Shown here in pieces: positions 47,001-56,348 of a stretch of 64,000 nucleotides of DNA. Position 1 is the first letter of the stretch; each line of letters begins with the position of its first letter. Made by a program: the position numbers and the translations under genes. The stretch is from positions 372,001 through 436,000 of the forward strand of contig NC_089576.1 of the NCBI RefSeq assembly GCF_040115645.1, given 5' to 3'. Source of the stretch: Euwallacea fornicatus (Eukaryota > Arthropoda > Insecta > Coleoptera > Curculionidae). The notes under the pieces are model-generated. The model searched no databases. It saw only the letters and a program-made list of their open reading frames with translations, and was not told the origin of the DNA.

Positions 47001-49091
47001 GTCATTCAAGCGCCAGTCGGGTTTATCTGAACTAATTTCTTGACCTTGATTTTACTGTCAGACATAGAGCTATGACATCAATGTGTTGACACATGCGTAC
47101 TTACAAATGTGATATATTATATATATATGATGATATATAACAGAATCGTACTGAGGTACCTCTCCAAATAATTGCCTAAAATTTCAAAATGGAATTCGTA
47201 ATAGAAAAGAAGTTTTGGCTTGCAAAATCTACACGAGATAGAAAATTAGCCAGTATCATGCGTGGCGCCGTCGCAAGAATTATGAATTGCAGAAGTTTTG
47301 TCAGAATCAAATCGATAGTTTGAATTGTGGATCTACTGCCACGAATATAGACCTTCTTTCCTATTTAACCAAATCCGCATCTATTACCGTTCATGAGATG
47401 TCCATGCTGGCCATCTCTGTATTGGCCACCGTGTGTATTACCAAAGATTTTTAACTAACTGATTACAAATACTCTGCCTGTCAACTTATGTGCGAAGAAG
47501 CCAGTTAGGGAAGGTATAATATTGAACGAAACATATTTAACGCTGCAAGTAATACAGCATAGTACTGTAAGATATAAAACTAGTGTAATTATATGGTATA
47601 ATTTTTGTTCTAACATTTATTCTAGGGAAACCTTCATTCCATATAACATGGAGAAGTTGAAAACCGCTGTCGCCAAAACTCAGTCAATAAAATTACCCCT
47701 AATGGGGGCATGCCTGTATTTTTATTAAACAAAATGTAAATTTAGATTTGAGACAGACAGGCACAAAAATCTACGTAAAACACGGAACAACCTTAAACCA
47801 GTCAGTGCTAAAATGAATAATTTAGTTTTAAGTAGACTATCATGCATGAAATTTAGTCTTGTATATGTAAACAAGTGTACTTAAATACATACTAACAGGT
47901 GTAGATAAATACAGGATGTCAAAAGGGTCTGGAGTGTTATTATTATCTCAAAAATTGGTTGAGATAATTTAATAAAATTTGTGGAATTCTTATAAGTGTT
48001 GAATTTACATACAGAGGAGGGTGTTTTTTAATGAACATTTTGTGTATCACTAAATTTTTGGATCCTTCGTGGAATTCTCAAACTTTTTTATGCAGCATAG
48101 TACATTTCAAACAAAAATTAATGGGAAACATGAGTTTTTGCACTTTTTTGGGCTCTAATTTTGAAACCCTTTGAGTTGAGTCAAAGATGCCTTTAATTCG
48201 ACTAACTTGATTCCAAATAATACAGTAGTATACAGGGTGATCAATTTTTTAAAAAGTTAATTGTGATTGTGCCCTTCATTACATGAAAACTGGAACAGCT
48301 TTTCTTATGAGGTTTTTTGACAAACTCAGCATACACATTTACTTATAATATTCTACCATCAAATAGCTAAATCTTATAAAACTTCTTCAGACAGTTTTTA
48401 ATATTGTAATCATCACACCATTACCATCACCATTAGACATCAATTTTTAGTATGCAAGGTTGTTCAGGAATCATTTTATAGTTGCTGCTTATTTTCTCTT
48501 AGCTCTAAGTTTGGCATTATAGTAGTTTTCATGGGGTTGGGTAATATATATTAATATTAAGCGCCGAAATACCAGTATCTTCGAATTATAAATATTAACC
48601 AAGAAAGTCGTATCAATTGACTATAATTGCTACCTGATATTACTAAAAAATTAGGCTAAAAACAGTTCCCACCTTAAACTTGTTTTCAACAATGTTAAAG
48701 TACAACTATACTTTTTATGAACCTTTTATATCTTGTGCTTTGTCAATATGATTGCTGTATTTGACAATAAAGCATTCTCTCTATTAGAGCATTCCACAAA
48801 AAAAAAACAACCAATTGGTCAAGGGCTGTCACAACCATATTTTAAAAGGAATTCTCAAGCTTTGGCTGAAGTAGGCATAAATCATTGAATGCAAAGAGGC
48901 AAAAGCAAAAAATAAAAGATAATTAAAAACCGAATTTTACCATCTAAAAGTCTCTTCCTTCGGGGCTCCTTGTTCTCATTCTCATTTTCACATTCCATTG
49001 CTTCCAAGCTCCCTCGAGATTTCAAATTCCCGTTTTTCCCACGCGATTGGGTTTTCCGTTTTTCAATTATAAATTCCGAATCGTTCCCCAT
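32028..49091 (-). CDS. Adar: Adenosine deaminase acting on RNA (ADAR)
   Basis: Minus-strand exons: 49091-48941 (N-terminus), dsRBD cassettes A 46044-45541, B 42265-41912, C 39524-39018, then 37459-36651, 35676-35525, 34968-34641 and 32141-32028. Using only C gives 686 residues; all three give 972. ADAR converts adenosine to inosine in double-stranded RNA, chiefly in the nucleus. Exon C plus the next exon make dsRBD1 and dsRBD2. The deaminase carries [11 protein letters not shown] (zinc His and catalytic Glu), [15 protein letters not shown] (zinc Cys), [20 protein letters not shown] (second Cys), [11 protein letters not shown] and the terminal [12 protein letters not shown]. Every catalytic residue is present. 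The first exon is a prediction: low-complexity, basic/acidic, ending in a phase 1 donor that fits all cassettes. Introns hold several repeats and elements listed separately. Confidence 0.93.
32700..32950. repeat. Eight tandem 31-bp repeats, last ADAR intron
   Basis: Eight near-identical 31-base units with consensus starting CAGCGCCATCTATCAGCTAC and ending AATAAGACGGA, in the intron 32142-34640. On the minus strand each unit reads ...GATGGCGCTG, close to the Drosophila CTCF core AGRTGGCGC; units 5, 6 and 8 match best (AGATGGCGCTG). Nothing else is shown about function. Confidence 0.9.
33566..34518 (+). mobile_element. Degenerate DNA transposon with TACAGGGTGTC ends
   Basis: Left end TACAGGGTGTC and right end GACACCCTGTA are exact inverted repeats of 11 bases, each flanked by TA (33564-33565 and 34519-34520), the target duplication of Tc1/mariner-type elements. 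Inside, at about 34058-34190, a plus-strand frame reads [20 protein letters not shown] then GQLYKN and DLRGRI, the C-terminal signature of IS630/Tc1-type transposases (usual form PDLxPLDFFLWG). The rest of the transposase is missing or broken. It sits in the last ADAR intron, antisense to ADAR. Confidence 0.65.
37649..37828. mobile_element. Possible small element, ADAR intron
   Basis: In the intron between the deaminase exon and cassette C, TACAGGGTGTCCC near 37648 pairs with the reversed end AACACCCTATATA near 37816. The ~180-base interval has no coding content. It may be a miniature derivative of the TACAGGGTG family. Confidence 0.3.
38950..40110. repeat. Segmental duplication, copy around exon C
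   Basis: This stretch matches 45460-46620 with an offset of about 6,520 bases. The match covers exon C, its donor side to about the CACCCTGTA motif at 38994, and the intron 5' of it through TATACAGGGTG (39727) and beyond to about 40110. Exonic parts are more alike than the outer flanks. Confidence 0.8.
39018..39524 (-). CDS. Adar: ADAR dsRBD cassette exon C
   Basis: 507 bases, phase 1 at both ends, so it can be skipped in frame. It encodes a complete dsRBD1 ([44 protein letters not shown]) and the first two-thirds of dsRBD2 ([18 protein letters not shown] to ETFFGTG), finished by [19 protein letters not shown] in the next exon. The RNA-contact residues (GPxH loop, KKxAR) are present in dsRBD1. 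It lies next to the catalytic exons and is the best match to other insect ADARs. Confidence 0.92.
41912..42265 (-). CDS. Adar: ADAR-related dsRBD cassette exon B
   Basis: 354 bases, phase 1 at both ends. It encodes one dsRBD similar to but clearly diverged from dsRBD1 of cassettes A and [35 protein letters not shown] and [20 protein letters not shown]. The GPxH loop and the KKxAR helix start are kept, so RNA binding is plausible. It lacks the dsRBD2 part. The acceptor (TTACTTTCAG) and donor (GTAATC) are good. Joined to exon C it would add a third dsRBD; joined straight to the deaminase exon it would leave a broken dsRBD2. Confidence 0.75.
43232..43498. repeat. Minisatellite of seven 36-41-bp units
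   Basis: Seven units with the pattern GTGGAGAAAAAGGATTGAAA then CTATGCCACCCTGTAG. CACCCTGTA starts at 43260, 43301, 43338, 43375, 43416, 43452 and 43489, spacings 41, 37, 37, 41, 36, 37. The long units carry extra A residues. It lies in the ADAR intron between cassettes A and B. Confidence 0.9.
43822..44595. repeat. Long imperfect inverted repeat in ADAR intron
   Basis: The left arm (about 43822-43996) and the right arm (about 44362-44595) are related in opposite orientation. Paired landmarks: GGTCCAAATTCGAAG against the reverse of CTTCGAACTTGGACC; GAAACTGCAAGAGA against the reverse of TCTCTTGCAGTTTTC; GGTCGCTTAAATCGG against the reverse of CCGACTTAAGCGACC; TCGAAGAGATGTTTC against the reverse of GAAATATCTCTTCGA. 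The loop is about 365 bases. It is probably a foldback element or two copies of one repeat. Confidence 0.7.
45460..46620. repeat. Segmental duplication, copy around exon A
   Basis: The partner of 38950-40110. Shared landmarks include CACCCTGTATATG at 45517, the exon itself, TATACAGGGTGATG near 46254, GAGATGACAGCATTTT and TTAACTAGTA, with identity fading past 46455. Confidence 0.8.
45541..46044 (-). CDS. Adar: ADAR dsRBD cassette exon A (copy of C)
   Basis: 504 bases, phase 1 at both ends, with the same splice sites as exon C and no stop or frameshift; it differs in length from C by one codon. dsRBD1 is almost unchanged ([44 protein letters not shown]). The dsRBD2 part has drifted: [15 protein letters not shown] has become [15 protein letters not shown], and FFGTG has become FFKTG, so that half may no longer fold or bind RNA. 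It lies 5' of B and C in the direction of transcription. Confidence 0.75.
46621..48940 (-). other. ADAR intron 1, 5' part
   Basis: AT-rich intron sequence between the predicted first exon and cassette A. It holds an AT microsatellite at 47111-47140 and a TATACAGGGTG end at 48229. No further dsRBD-like exon is seen. Confidence 0.4.
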
Positions 49092-51120
49092 CTCTCGAAA
49101 ATACTCTTCTGTGCTGAGCACTATAGTGGAACTTGGGGCTGTCTGGTTGAATTTGGGTATAACACAAATCAGAATTTTTTGTGACAATTACTGCATTGAC
49201 GACACACACAAAGTTTAATGGGACTGAAATTGGTATTTCGTTTATATAGAATGCGGATTAAAATTATTAAAAATGAAATTGTTTCTTGCCCTTTAAAAGT
49301 TCACGTTTTAGAACGAACGCCGATGATAAAAGATGAAAAAAAAAATTAAAGGATGGAAAGGGTAAATGAAATTGACGTTTGACATTACAGTCGAATGACA
49401 TAAAAAATATGATTGAAAAAATAGAATATGGAATATGGAGGCCGGAAAAGGAAAGTCGGGAAATGGACATTTGTAGTGGTGAAAAGTGCACTTACTGCTC
49501 TAACGTGTTCCGAGAGTGACGTATTGATACAGCATGTGGCTGTCAAGGAATTATTTAACGACTTACGGTTTTGTTTTAGGGATTTACTAATTTGTAGACG
49601 ATAACAATCTATAAGGACTTCTAAAATGTCCTTTTGAAATCAAAAAAAGCATTTTTTGAATTTTGCCGGTAGATAATTAAATGGTAGTAATAGTTTGCAC
49701 GTAAGTTTTTACATTCGAAATGTTATAAACGAATTACAAATTATAGGGCCATTTCTTTTGAATTTTGGTCTTAGTGTAGAACATGAATAATTATTAGCGT
49801 CGGAAAGCATTTGAGTTTCTTCATAGATTATAGCATATAGCAGACAGTGCTTGCCTGTAACGTATTGTATTCTTAAGTGTATGTTAACTTATTGTGTGCG
49901 TGTTAGCAGTTAGATTAACATTACGCTTAAAATTACTGGATGTTTTAATTTATTTACTACGGTTATCCGTGAATCATCAACCAAATTTAAGCGTGTAACC
50001 GAAATGATATAATTTTCTTCACTTTTAAATAAAACGGTTTAGCAAAAGCCGTTATAAACTTGATAAAGACATCATATATCAATGATTGATGTCAAAGTTA
50101 TTATAGCCTTTTCGAAATGAATTATTTAGATTATATTGATCCCTATCAGCTAATTATATAGTCGATTTTTTAAGATATCAATAGGTCGATATCGAGTTCC
50201 GTGGGATGAATTTATTAAATCGATAGTTTTATTAGTTTCTATTTGGGAATTGGGAAATGGCAAAATTTCGAATAAAAAATCATGGAATATGGAATACGGA
50301 AAGAGGAATTGAGTTTGAGGGTAAATGGTGAGTACTGAGTAGAAGGAGAGGCAAATTGTGAGGAATTGAGTGGCATGTCGTTGAGGAATTGAGGCATGTA
50401 TTTGCTCAATATTAATATAGTTAATGATTACTTTATTAATTGTAGAATTAGTTGCTGCGTACCTAGACGTAGATAGATACAAAGCTACTTTATTACTATA
50501 GTAACTCAAAGGCTAATTATCAGTATAGGCCTAAATAGCTCTGTAACTCAAATTCTTAAGCCGGTTTTTTCTTTTCTGTTGCATATCAATATATCGTTGT
50601 GTGATACAGCTATGTATAGCAGAAAATCATCAAAAGTGGGTTCTACAATTGTTACTGTTGTAAGCTATTGAAAAATTTTGTCAGAAAATATGGTTCCAGT
50701 GAAATTTCCATCAATGTTTGCAAGTTAAAAATTCTATAACAGAACCACAAATATTTAGAATTTAAGTCATGAAATTTGCCTGCAAATATAACAAAATCAT
50801 TAATTTAAATGTTAAAATTGTCAATGAACTTTAGAAAAGTACGCCTGCAAATTGCCTTATAGTGATACTTTGTGTGAGAACCTCTTATATTCAATTGGTT
50901 TGTGTCATATGTGTCTGAACAGTAGATACACCAAGTAGAACTATAAAAAATTTCATGTTGTATGCATTATGTGTTATTCATCTTTGGTATGCAACTAGGT
51001 TAAGAAATTAGCAGATGTGATCTTTTAGATAAAAAAATTTCTTCTATTTATTATATATTTGCAGTTTTTCTAAACCATATAACAGCTACAATTGACTCAT
51101 ATATTTTTTATCTTCCAGAC
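49092..51120. other. Divergent region ADAR/zinc-finger gene
   Basis: 2 kb between divergent genes, with the promoters and 5' UTRs of both. The base before the zinc-finger start codon is preceded by a good acceptor (TTATCTTCCAG ending at 51118), so that gene has an upstream noncoding exon I cannot place. Open stretches on the minus strand at 49267-49491 and 50150-50509 are low-complexity and unconvincing. Confidence 0.4.
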
Positions 51121-54100
51121 ATGTTTATCACTTGTAAAATGCAGGACACAGAAAAAGTTTGTCCTCAATGTCTAAACATACCTACAATTCCACCAAACCG
51201 CCTAGTTCAAGATTCATGTGGACATGTCAAGTGTAGGACATGTCTTTTAAAAGACTCTGATTTTTGCAAACAGTGCTTAACTAGTAACAAGAAGAATGGG
51301 AATAACCTGGTGCCAAATGAAAAATTGTCTCCACTGCCTGATAATCATACTGCAGTGATTTGTAATGGAAGGAATCAGATAACTAACTCCCTTGCAGCTA
51401 CAGACAACATAGTTAATGATGAAATAGCTCATAATAATGCAGAAGATGTGAAAGTTAAATTGGAAGAGATTAAGGAGGTAAAAAAAGATGAAGTGGAACA
51501 GCAGGAAAAGAGTTGCTCTAGAAAACGTATGATATCAATCCCATCACACATAACAATAAAATCAGATCCAGTTTGCTATTTTTGCACTCTTTGCAATAAA
51601 ACTTTCACTACTAAAGGCCACATTAAGTATCATAGATTCTGCTCGGGTGGTAAGATTAGGTTTATTTTATTGATGTCTCAAACTGAATTAAAAGTTTCTA
51701 GAATCAAAGCCATTTAAGTGTGAAAAATGCTCTAAAGAATTTATCTTAAAAGTGCAATTAGACATTCATATGTGGAAGCACCAAAATATGAAACCCTTGA
51801 AATGTTCATTTTGCACTAAAATGTTCAGTGAAAGAAGCAAATTGAGAAGGCATGAAGCTTTACATTCCACAAAAATGGGCTTCATGTGCCCACAGTGTGG
51901 GAAATCCTTTAAAGTCAGGGACTCTTTGAGAGTTCACAGTCTAATACATAAAAGTGAGAAGCCATTTTCTTGTAAATTATGTCCTGCCAAGTTCAGCCAT
52001 TCTTCCAATTTGAAGAAACACTTGGTATCACACTCGGGTAAGTATTTCCATTTGGTGAGATTGCATTTACCATAAAAGCATTGAAAGTAACACAATATTG
52101 TATTTTAGATGAGAAAGTTCATATGTGTGATCAGTGTGGACGAAGGTTCAAGTTGAAAGGTGCACTATCTGTGCATCGCAGGTCTCATTCTAACATCAGA
52201 CCTCACGTATGTGATAATTGTTCTAAGTCTTTTGTGAATCTCAAGGATTTGCAGAGGCATTTGATAATACATTCCGGTAAGTGAGGATTTTGTTTTTTTT
52301 TTCATACGTATTTCCCCTAAAGAGTTACCTTCTTTCTGGTCCGAATCATCCCAAATAAACCGTTAATTTCGCCGATAGATGTCAAGCAGTTCACGTGCGG
52401 TATCTGCCTGACGACGTTTCGCCGAAAGGATATCCTGCAACGGCACATGAAGAACACGCACCCAGGTAAGAAGGGTGACATAATAAAGAATGCGGAGCAC
52501 GTTGCAGATGCGCCGAAAAAATCCGCATTCGTTGATAATCCGAACGCTGTAAACGTGATAACCGCTTCGCCGGCTCTAACCTCTAAGTGTAGAGCCGATC
52601 CAGCGGCGGTTCCCATCCAGCAACCACCAACTATATCTACTGATTCTAGGCCCGCTGGATCGACCGTCATCAACGGGCCCATCAAGCTCGCGTTTAAAAC
52701 GCCAGCTTTTAAGAGCAATTACAATATTACGGGGTAAGTATATAGTCCATTAGATAGAGCTTGCTTTCTGTATTTAAACTTATGGTTTTGGTTAGTGCAT
52801 TGTAGCTTTAAAATGGGCTCATATTTAACTCCCATCCTTATTACCACAGCTGTCTGCAGATAAATCACTTCAATTAGTTTTCGAAAATAGTGATTGTGAT
52901 GCTTTTAAAAATTGTCAAGTCAAAATTATCTGATACGAAAAATAGTATAAATCATTAGCTGTGATTTATTGCGGGTATTGTTCTCAAAAACACATTCTTG
53001 CAAATAGTTAACTCTTTGAATTCCTTAGTTAGTGACAATTAAAACTTGGCAGTGTAGTAAACTGCACTACATTAATGCATATCTATTGTCAGTAGGTAGT
53101 AAGTAGAGCCCTACTGTTCAGCAGGGTGCTTCAAATTGTGTTTGATTTGTACTAACAGGGCATGCACTTTTTCTCTAGACAATTGCACACCCTTTGTTTC
53201 AACCAGTTACCTCACTATTAGACATATTTGTTAAAATGTTGATTGCCTATCGAAAAGCTGGCAATTTATCTTAGCGGGAGGTAGTTAGTGGTACTATAGT
53301 TGGAACCAAATAAGAACAGGTGGCAGCGTCAACCGCGTTTACTACGAAGACGTGTTCCGTCGCATTTGCATGTTTTTGCATGCAACGTGCTGGACGTACG
53401 AAGCCCTGCCATTCGAGGTTCTATTCGGCCCTCATTTTCTAGCCATTCATGTGTGCCAGGACCAATGTTCTGTGTCTATCATCTTCCGTCGGATGCGGTT
53501 CACAAACGTGAGTCCTGCGTTCTGGTTAGCTACCTTGAGGTGTTACGATTCAAGACGATTCAAAAGAGCATCATGTATTTCTTACCGGGAGGTTAAAAAT
53601 ATGGGTGGATTTGTCAGTCCCCCGAAAAACCGCTTTAGGATGTATTTGACATTGCTGACAAAATTTAAATTGACTCAATTAACAAAAGTAAATTTTTCCA
53701 TTTTATAGATAAATTTATTAGTAATTACAGGCGTGTTATCTACAAAGCCATTGATATAGCGTTACTCAGATTCGCTGTCCAATATCGGTATCTCGTGAAC
53801 TGTTAAATACTTGAGGTTAGTTGAATTTGGGACAAATTTGCTTATCTTTCAGAGGGTTGAAGCATGTATCAGTATTTAAAACGTGAAAACCGCTCTTATT
53901 GTTACGGAAAGATTTATTGGGGTATCTAGTATTCTCTTAGCAAGTTCGAGATTTTGTGAGTCTTCTCCGGAGTTTCATGAAACAGTTGGAATAATTCGTT
54001 TTTAGGATCTATGTATCAACAGGCTCTTAGGTTTTATCAATTAATTGTTGCACTGCCTGCACTTTTGGCTGCTTCCCTTGCTCTTGAATCATAAGATTTT

Positions 54101-54693
54101 TTATGTAAATAAGACTCATTTTGTCAATGCTTTTCTCCAATATTCGATTATTTATCTGTGTATGGGTGTACTAATTTGGGCAATTATTTAGCTTGGTTTT
54201 GGGTTTGTTAATCGTTTCTCGCCTGTGTCCTAATACGTCTCTATCCCTTGTCCTAATGTGTTCCTTAAAGCTAAAAAAACACATGGCAAAACCGCATTTT
54301 TGGCCATTTTTCAGAGGCGGCGAACCCGTATCATCATCTCACCTTACGCAGGATTTCTCTCTAACCTCCACCGCGCACAGCGAAGTAACTAGACCAGACT
54401 TGGAACCGCTGCAGTCCGCCGACTTGGCTCCCTTTTCTAGCGTCCTCCACTACGAAACTTCCTTTCAAAATAGGAAACACGCCATGATCAAAAACATCAA
54501 GTTCAAAGTTCCAGCGCGGTATACCAATAGCTTGAAAACGTCTACGAATAACAATCCTAATGGCAGTGACATAAGCGCTAAAAGTAGTGACCAAGACTCG
54601 CAAATTTCGAACACGAGTGTGATAGTGAATAACAATTGTAGTGACGTTCATTGGAGGAGAAGAACTTCGCAGGGTCTTGTGCTGAAAGATTAG
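51121..54693 (+). CDS. RING plus C2H2 zinc-finger protein
   Basis: Five exons: 51121-51649, 51702-52037, 52109-52276, 52379-52733 and 54315-54693, giving 588 residues; an alternative start is Met7 at 51139. I do not recognise a named ortholog. The N-terminus (residues about 14-52) has RING-type spacing C-x2-C...C-x-H-x2-C-x2-C...C-x2-C in CPQCLNI and SCGHVKCRTCLL and FCKQC. An acidic linker follows, then eight C2H2-type fingers spread over exons 1-4, for example FMCPQCGKSFKVRDSLRVHS and HMCDQCGRRFKLKGALSVHR. The first finger ends in a Cys (YHRFC). The tail is Ser/Asn-rich with a conserved-looking basic stretch MIKNIKFKVPARYT. Phases 1, 1, 1, 2 agree. It is likely nuclear and DNA-binding; ubiquitin ligase activity is only inferred from the RING spacing. 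An ATTAAA lies at 54750-54755. Confidence 0.88.
52734..54314 (+). other. Zinc-finger gene intron 4
   Basis: A 1.6-kb intron. A GC-richer patch at 53290-53600 has overlapping open frames in two plus-strand phases, but neither resembles a known protein or fits the splice phases. It is probably an inserted repeat. Confidence 0.35.
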
Positions 54694-55094
54694 AAGACTG
54701 GAAATTGAGACTGTTGTTGTTTTAAGGGTTGACTTGTTTTTTATTCAACATTAAAGTTTGAGTTGTACGTAAAAAAGTTTATTTTAATAGATATGTAACA
54801 ATCGAAGACAACATTATTTTATCAGTAAAACTGTGCAATACAGAGATACGGTAAGAATTGTTGATTTTCAAAATATAGACCCGATAAGACTACTGAAAAT
54901 TGACAGAGATTGGAATTTCTCCAAATTTTAAAATGAACTTAAAATTTACCAACTTGTGGAAGAAGGTAGTCCTGAAAATTGAGCTCGAAACTGAGTAATG
55001 TTACTGAAATCAGGCTGAAAATGGAACGATATAAAATCCAATGCAGGTTGCTACATAACTCGTTTGATCAATAATTACCCTCTTAAACCAAATT
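54694..55094 (+). other. Spacer zinc-finger gene/TTC12-like
   Basis: 401 bases between two genes on the same strand. It holds the 3' UTR of the first and the promoter of the second. Nothing else is visible. Confidence 0.4.
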
Positions 55095-55802
55095 ATGGCC
55101 GACAATCATTCAATCGCGAATTTCACAGAAACCGACGAAGAATTCTCCAATTTTATACACAGAGTGAATGAGGTTCATAGTATAGTTCAAAAGTTGGCCT
55201 CAAACGACTCGAATTTGCAAAAAATCGGAGACGAAGAGGCACGAAAATACCTTAAAGAAGAAACTGCCATTGAAAACATTGACGAGGAGCACATAGTGTT
55301 AAACATCACCTCAAATCGGAGTATTGTGAATAGGAGTGTTTTATTAAAGGATGATGGAAGTAGCTCTAAAGAAAGCTTCATGCAGGAAGTTTCAAAAGAC
55401 GCCGAGAAACGCTACAGGGACAGAATGGTGAGAACTGAGAGAATGGAGACACTTAGGAAACAAGCTTCTTTGGCATTTAGCAGAGCAGAGTACGAGAAGG
55501 CTTTGGTATTGTATAATAAGGCAATCGAGCAAATTAAGGATAGTGCTGTTTTGTACAACAACAGGGCGCTTACTTTTATCAAATTAGGGCTTCTTGATAA
55601 AGCGGCGAAGGACCTCAAAGAGCGGGCCTTGAGACTGAACGAAGACTCTTTGAAGTCGTGGTTGTTACTAGCCAAAGTGCACCACCTTTTGGAGGAATTC
55701 GAGGAGTTTCACGCGTGCGTTGCTGAAGCCAAGAAGAGAAACCCCGGACGTCGAGGTTTCATCGACGAGTATCTGAGCTCGAACTGTGGGCAGCACGAAT
55801 AA
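55095..55802 (+). CDS. TTC12: TTC12-like TPR protein, short form
   Basis: A 235-residue intronless frame. The N-terminal 100 residues match the TTC12 pattern: EEFSNFIHRVNEVHSIVQKL near residue 15, then a linker, then SFMQEVSKDAEKRYRDRMVR. Tetratricopeptide repeats follow from about residue 118 to 215 (LRKQASLAFSRAEYEKALVL, AVLYNNRALTFIKLGLLDKA, SLKSWLLLAKVHHLLEEFEE). Vertebrate TTC12 is about 700 residues, with armadillo-type repeats after the TPRs, and is needed to assemble axonemal dynein arms in the cytoplasm. Here the armadillo part is absent: a stop follows directly after the third TPR. It could be a shortened ortholog or a separate small paralog. It is convergent with innexin 1. Confidence 0.75.
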   Translation: MADNHSIANFTETDEEFSNFIHRVNEVHSIVQKLASNDSNLQKIGDEEARKYLKEETAIENIDEEHIVLNITSNRSIVNRSVLLKDDGSSSKESFMQEVSKDAEKRYRDRMVRTERMETLRKQASLAFSRAEYEKALVLYNKAIEQIKDSAVLYNNRALTFIKLGLLDKAAKDLKERALRLNEDSLKSWLLLAKVHHLLEEFEEFHACVAEAKKRNPGRRGFIDEYLSSNCGQHE

Positions 55803-56348
55803 AACTGTTTCGCAACTAAAACTAACTTAATGTTTATTTAATAGTATTATAAAATATTTGCATATAAAAATATATTAAGGCAAATCTTCTGGCGAGACGA
55901 TCAATCACAAGTTTGCAGTCACGTAAACCTAGTACAAAGTAGCTTTTGGCAGTCATAGTATTGAACACTCGTTTTGGGAATGCAGTTATTTCCATAGCCA
56001 GAAATTCTAGTATGAAAGAAATTAAGAAGTGATGAACGAACCCTTAGAGTTAATAACAATAAATATTCACACGCGCGTTCGTTGACAATTTCGGTCTGAG
56101 GAGTGCAGTAATGATGATTATCCTTGTCAAAATGTAATAACTGCAGTCAAATTATCGACTCACCGTAAATTGTCGCATTAATTATTGTCATTATCGTTTT
56201 TGCTGAATTGGAGTGTGAAATTCGGTATTCTCCTCGCACACAGAACGCGATGTTATCTAACACAGTACGTCACCGACGACATGCTAATTAAAATAATAAT
56301 TGCGAAACCGGAATGATTTATAAAGCGAAATTTGTACTTGCGTAGAAT
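55803..56348. other. Convergent 3' UTRs TTC12-like/innexin 1
   Basis: Tail-to-tail spacer of 546 bases. A reversed AATAAA at 55833-55838 could serve innexin 1, which would place its 3' end only 31 bases from the TTC12-like stop. No other gene is seen. Confidence 0.4.

Noticed and set aside
48970..49218. Plus-strand open frame over the predicted first ADAR exon
   Set aside because: Antisense of a low-complexity Glu/Asn/Lys-rich stretch; no family match and no splice logic.
50150..50509. 119-codon minus-strand open frame between ADAR and the zinc-finger gene
   Set aside because: Low-complexity, AT-driven composition and no recognisable domain; could be chance.
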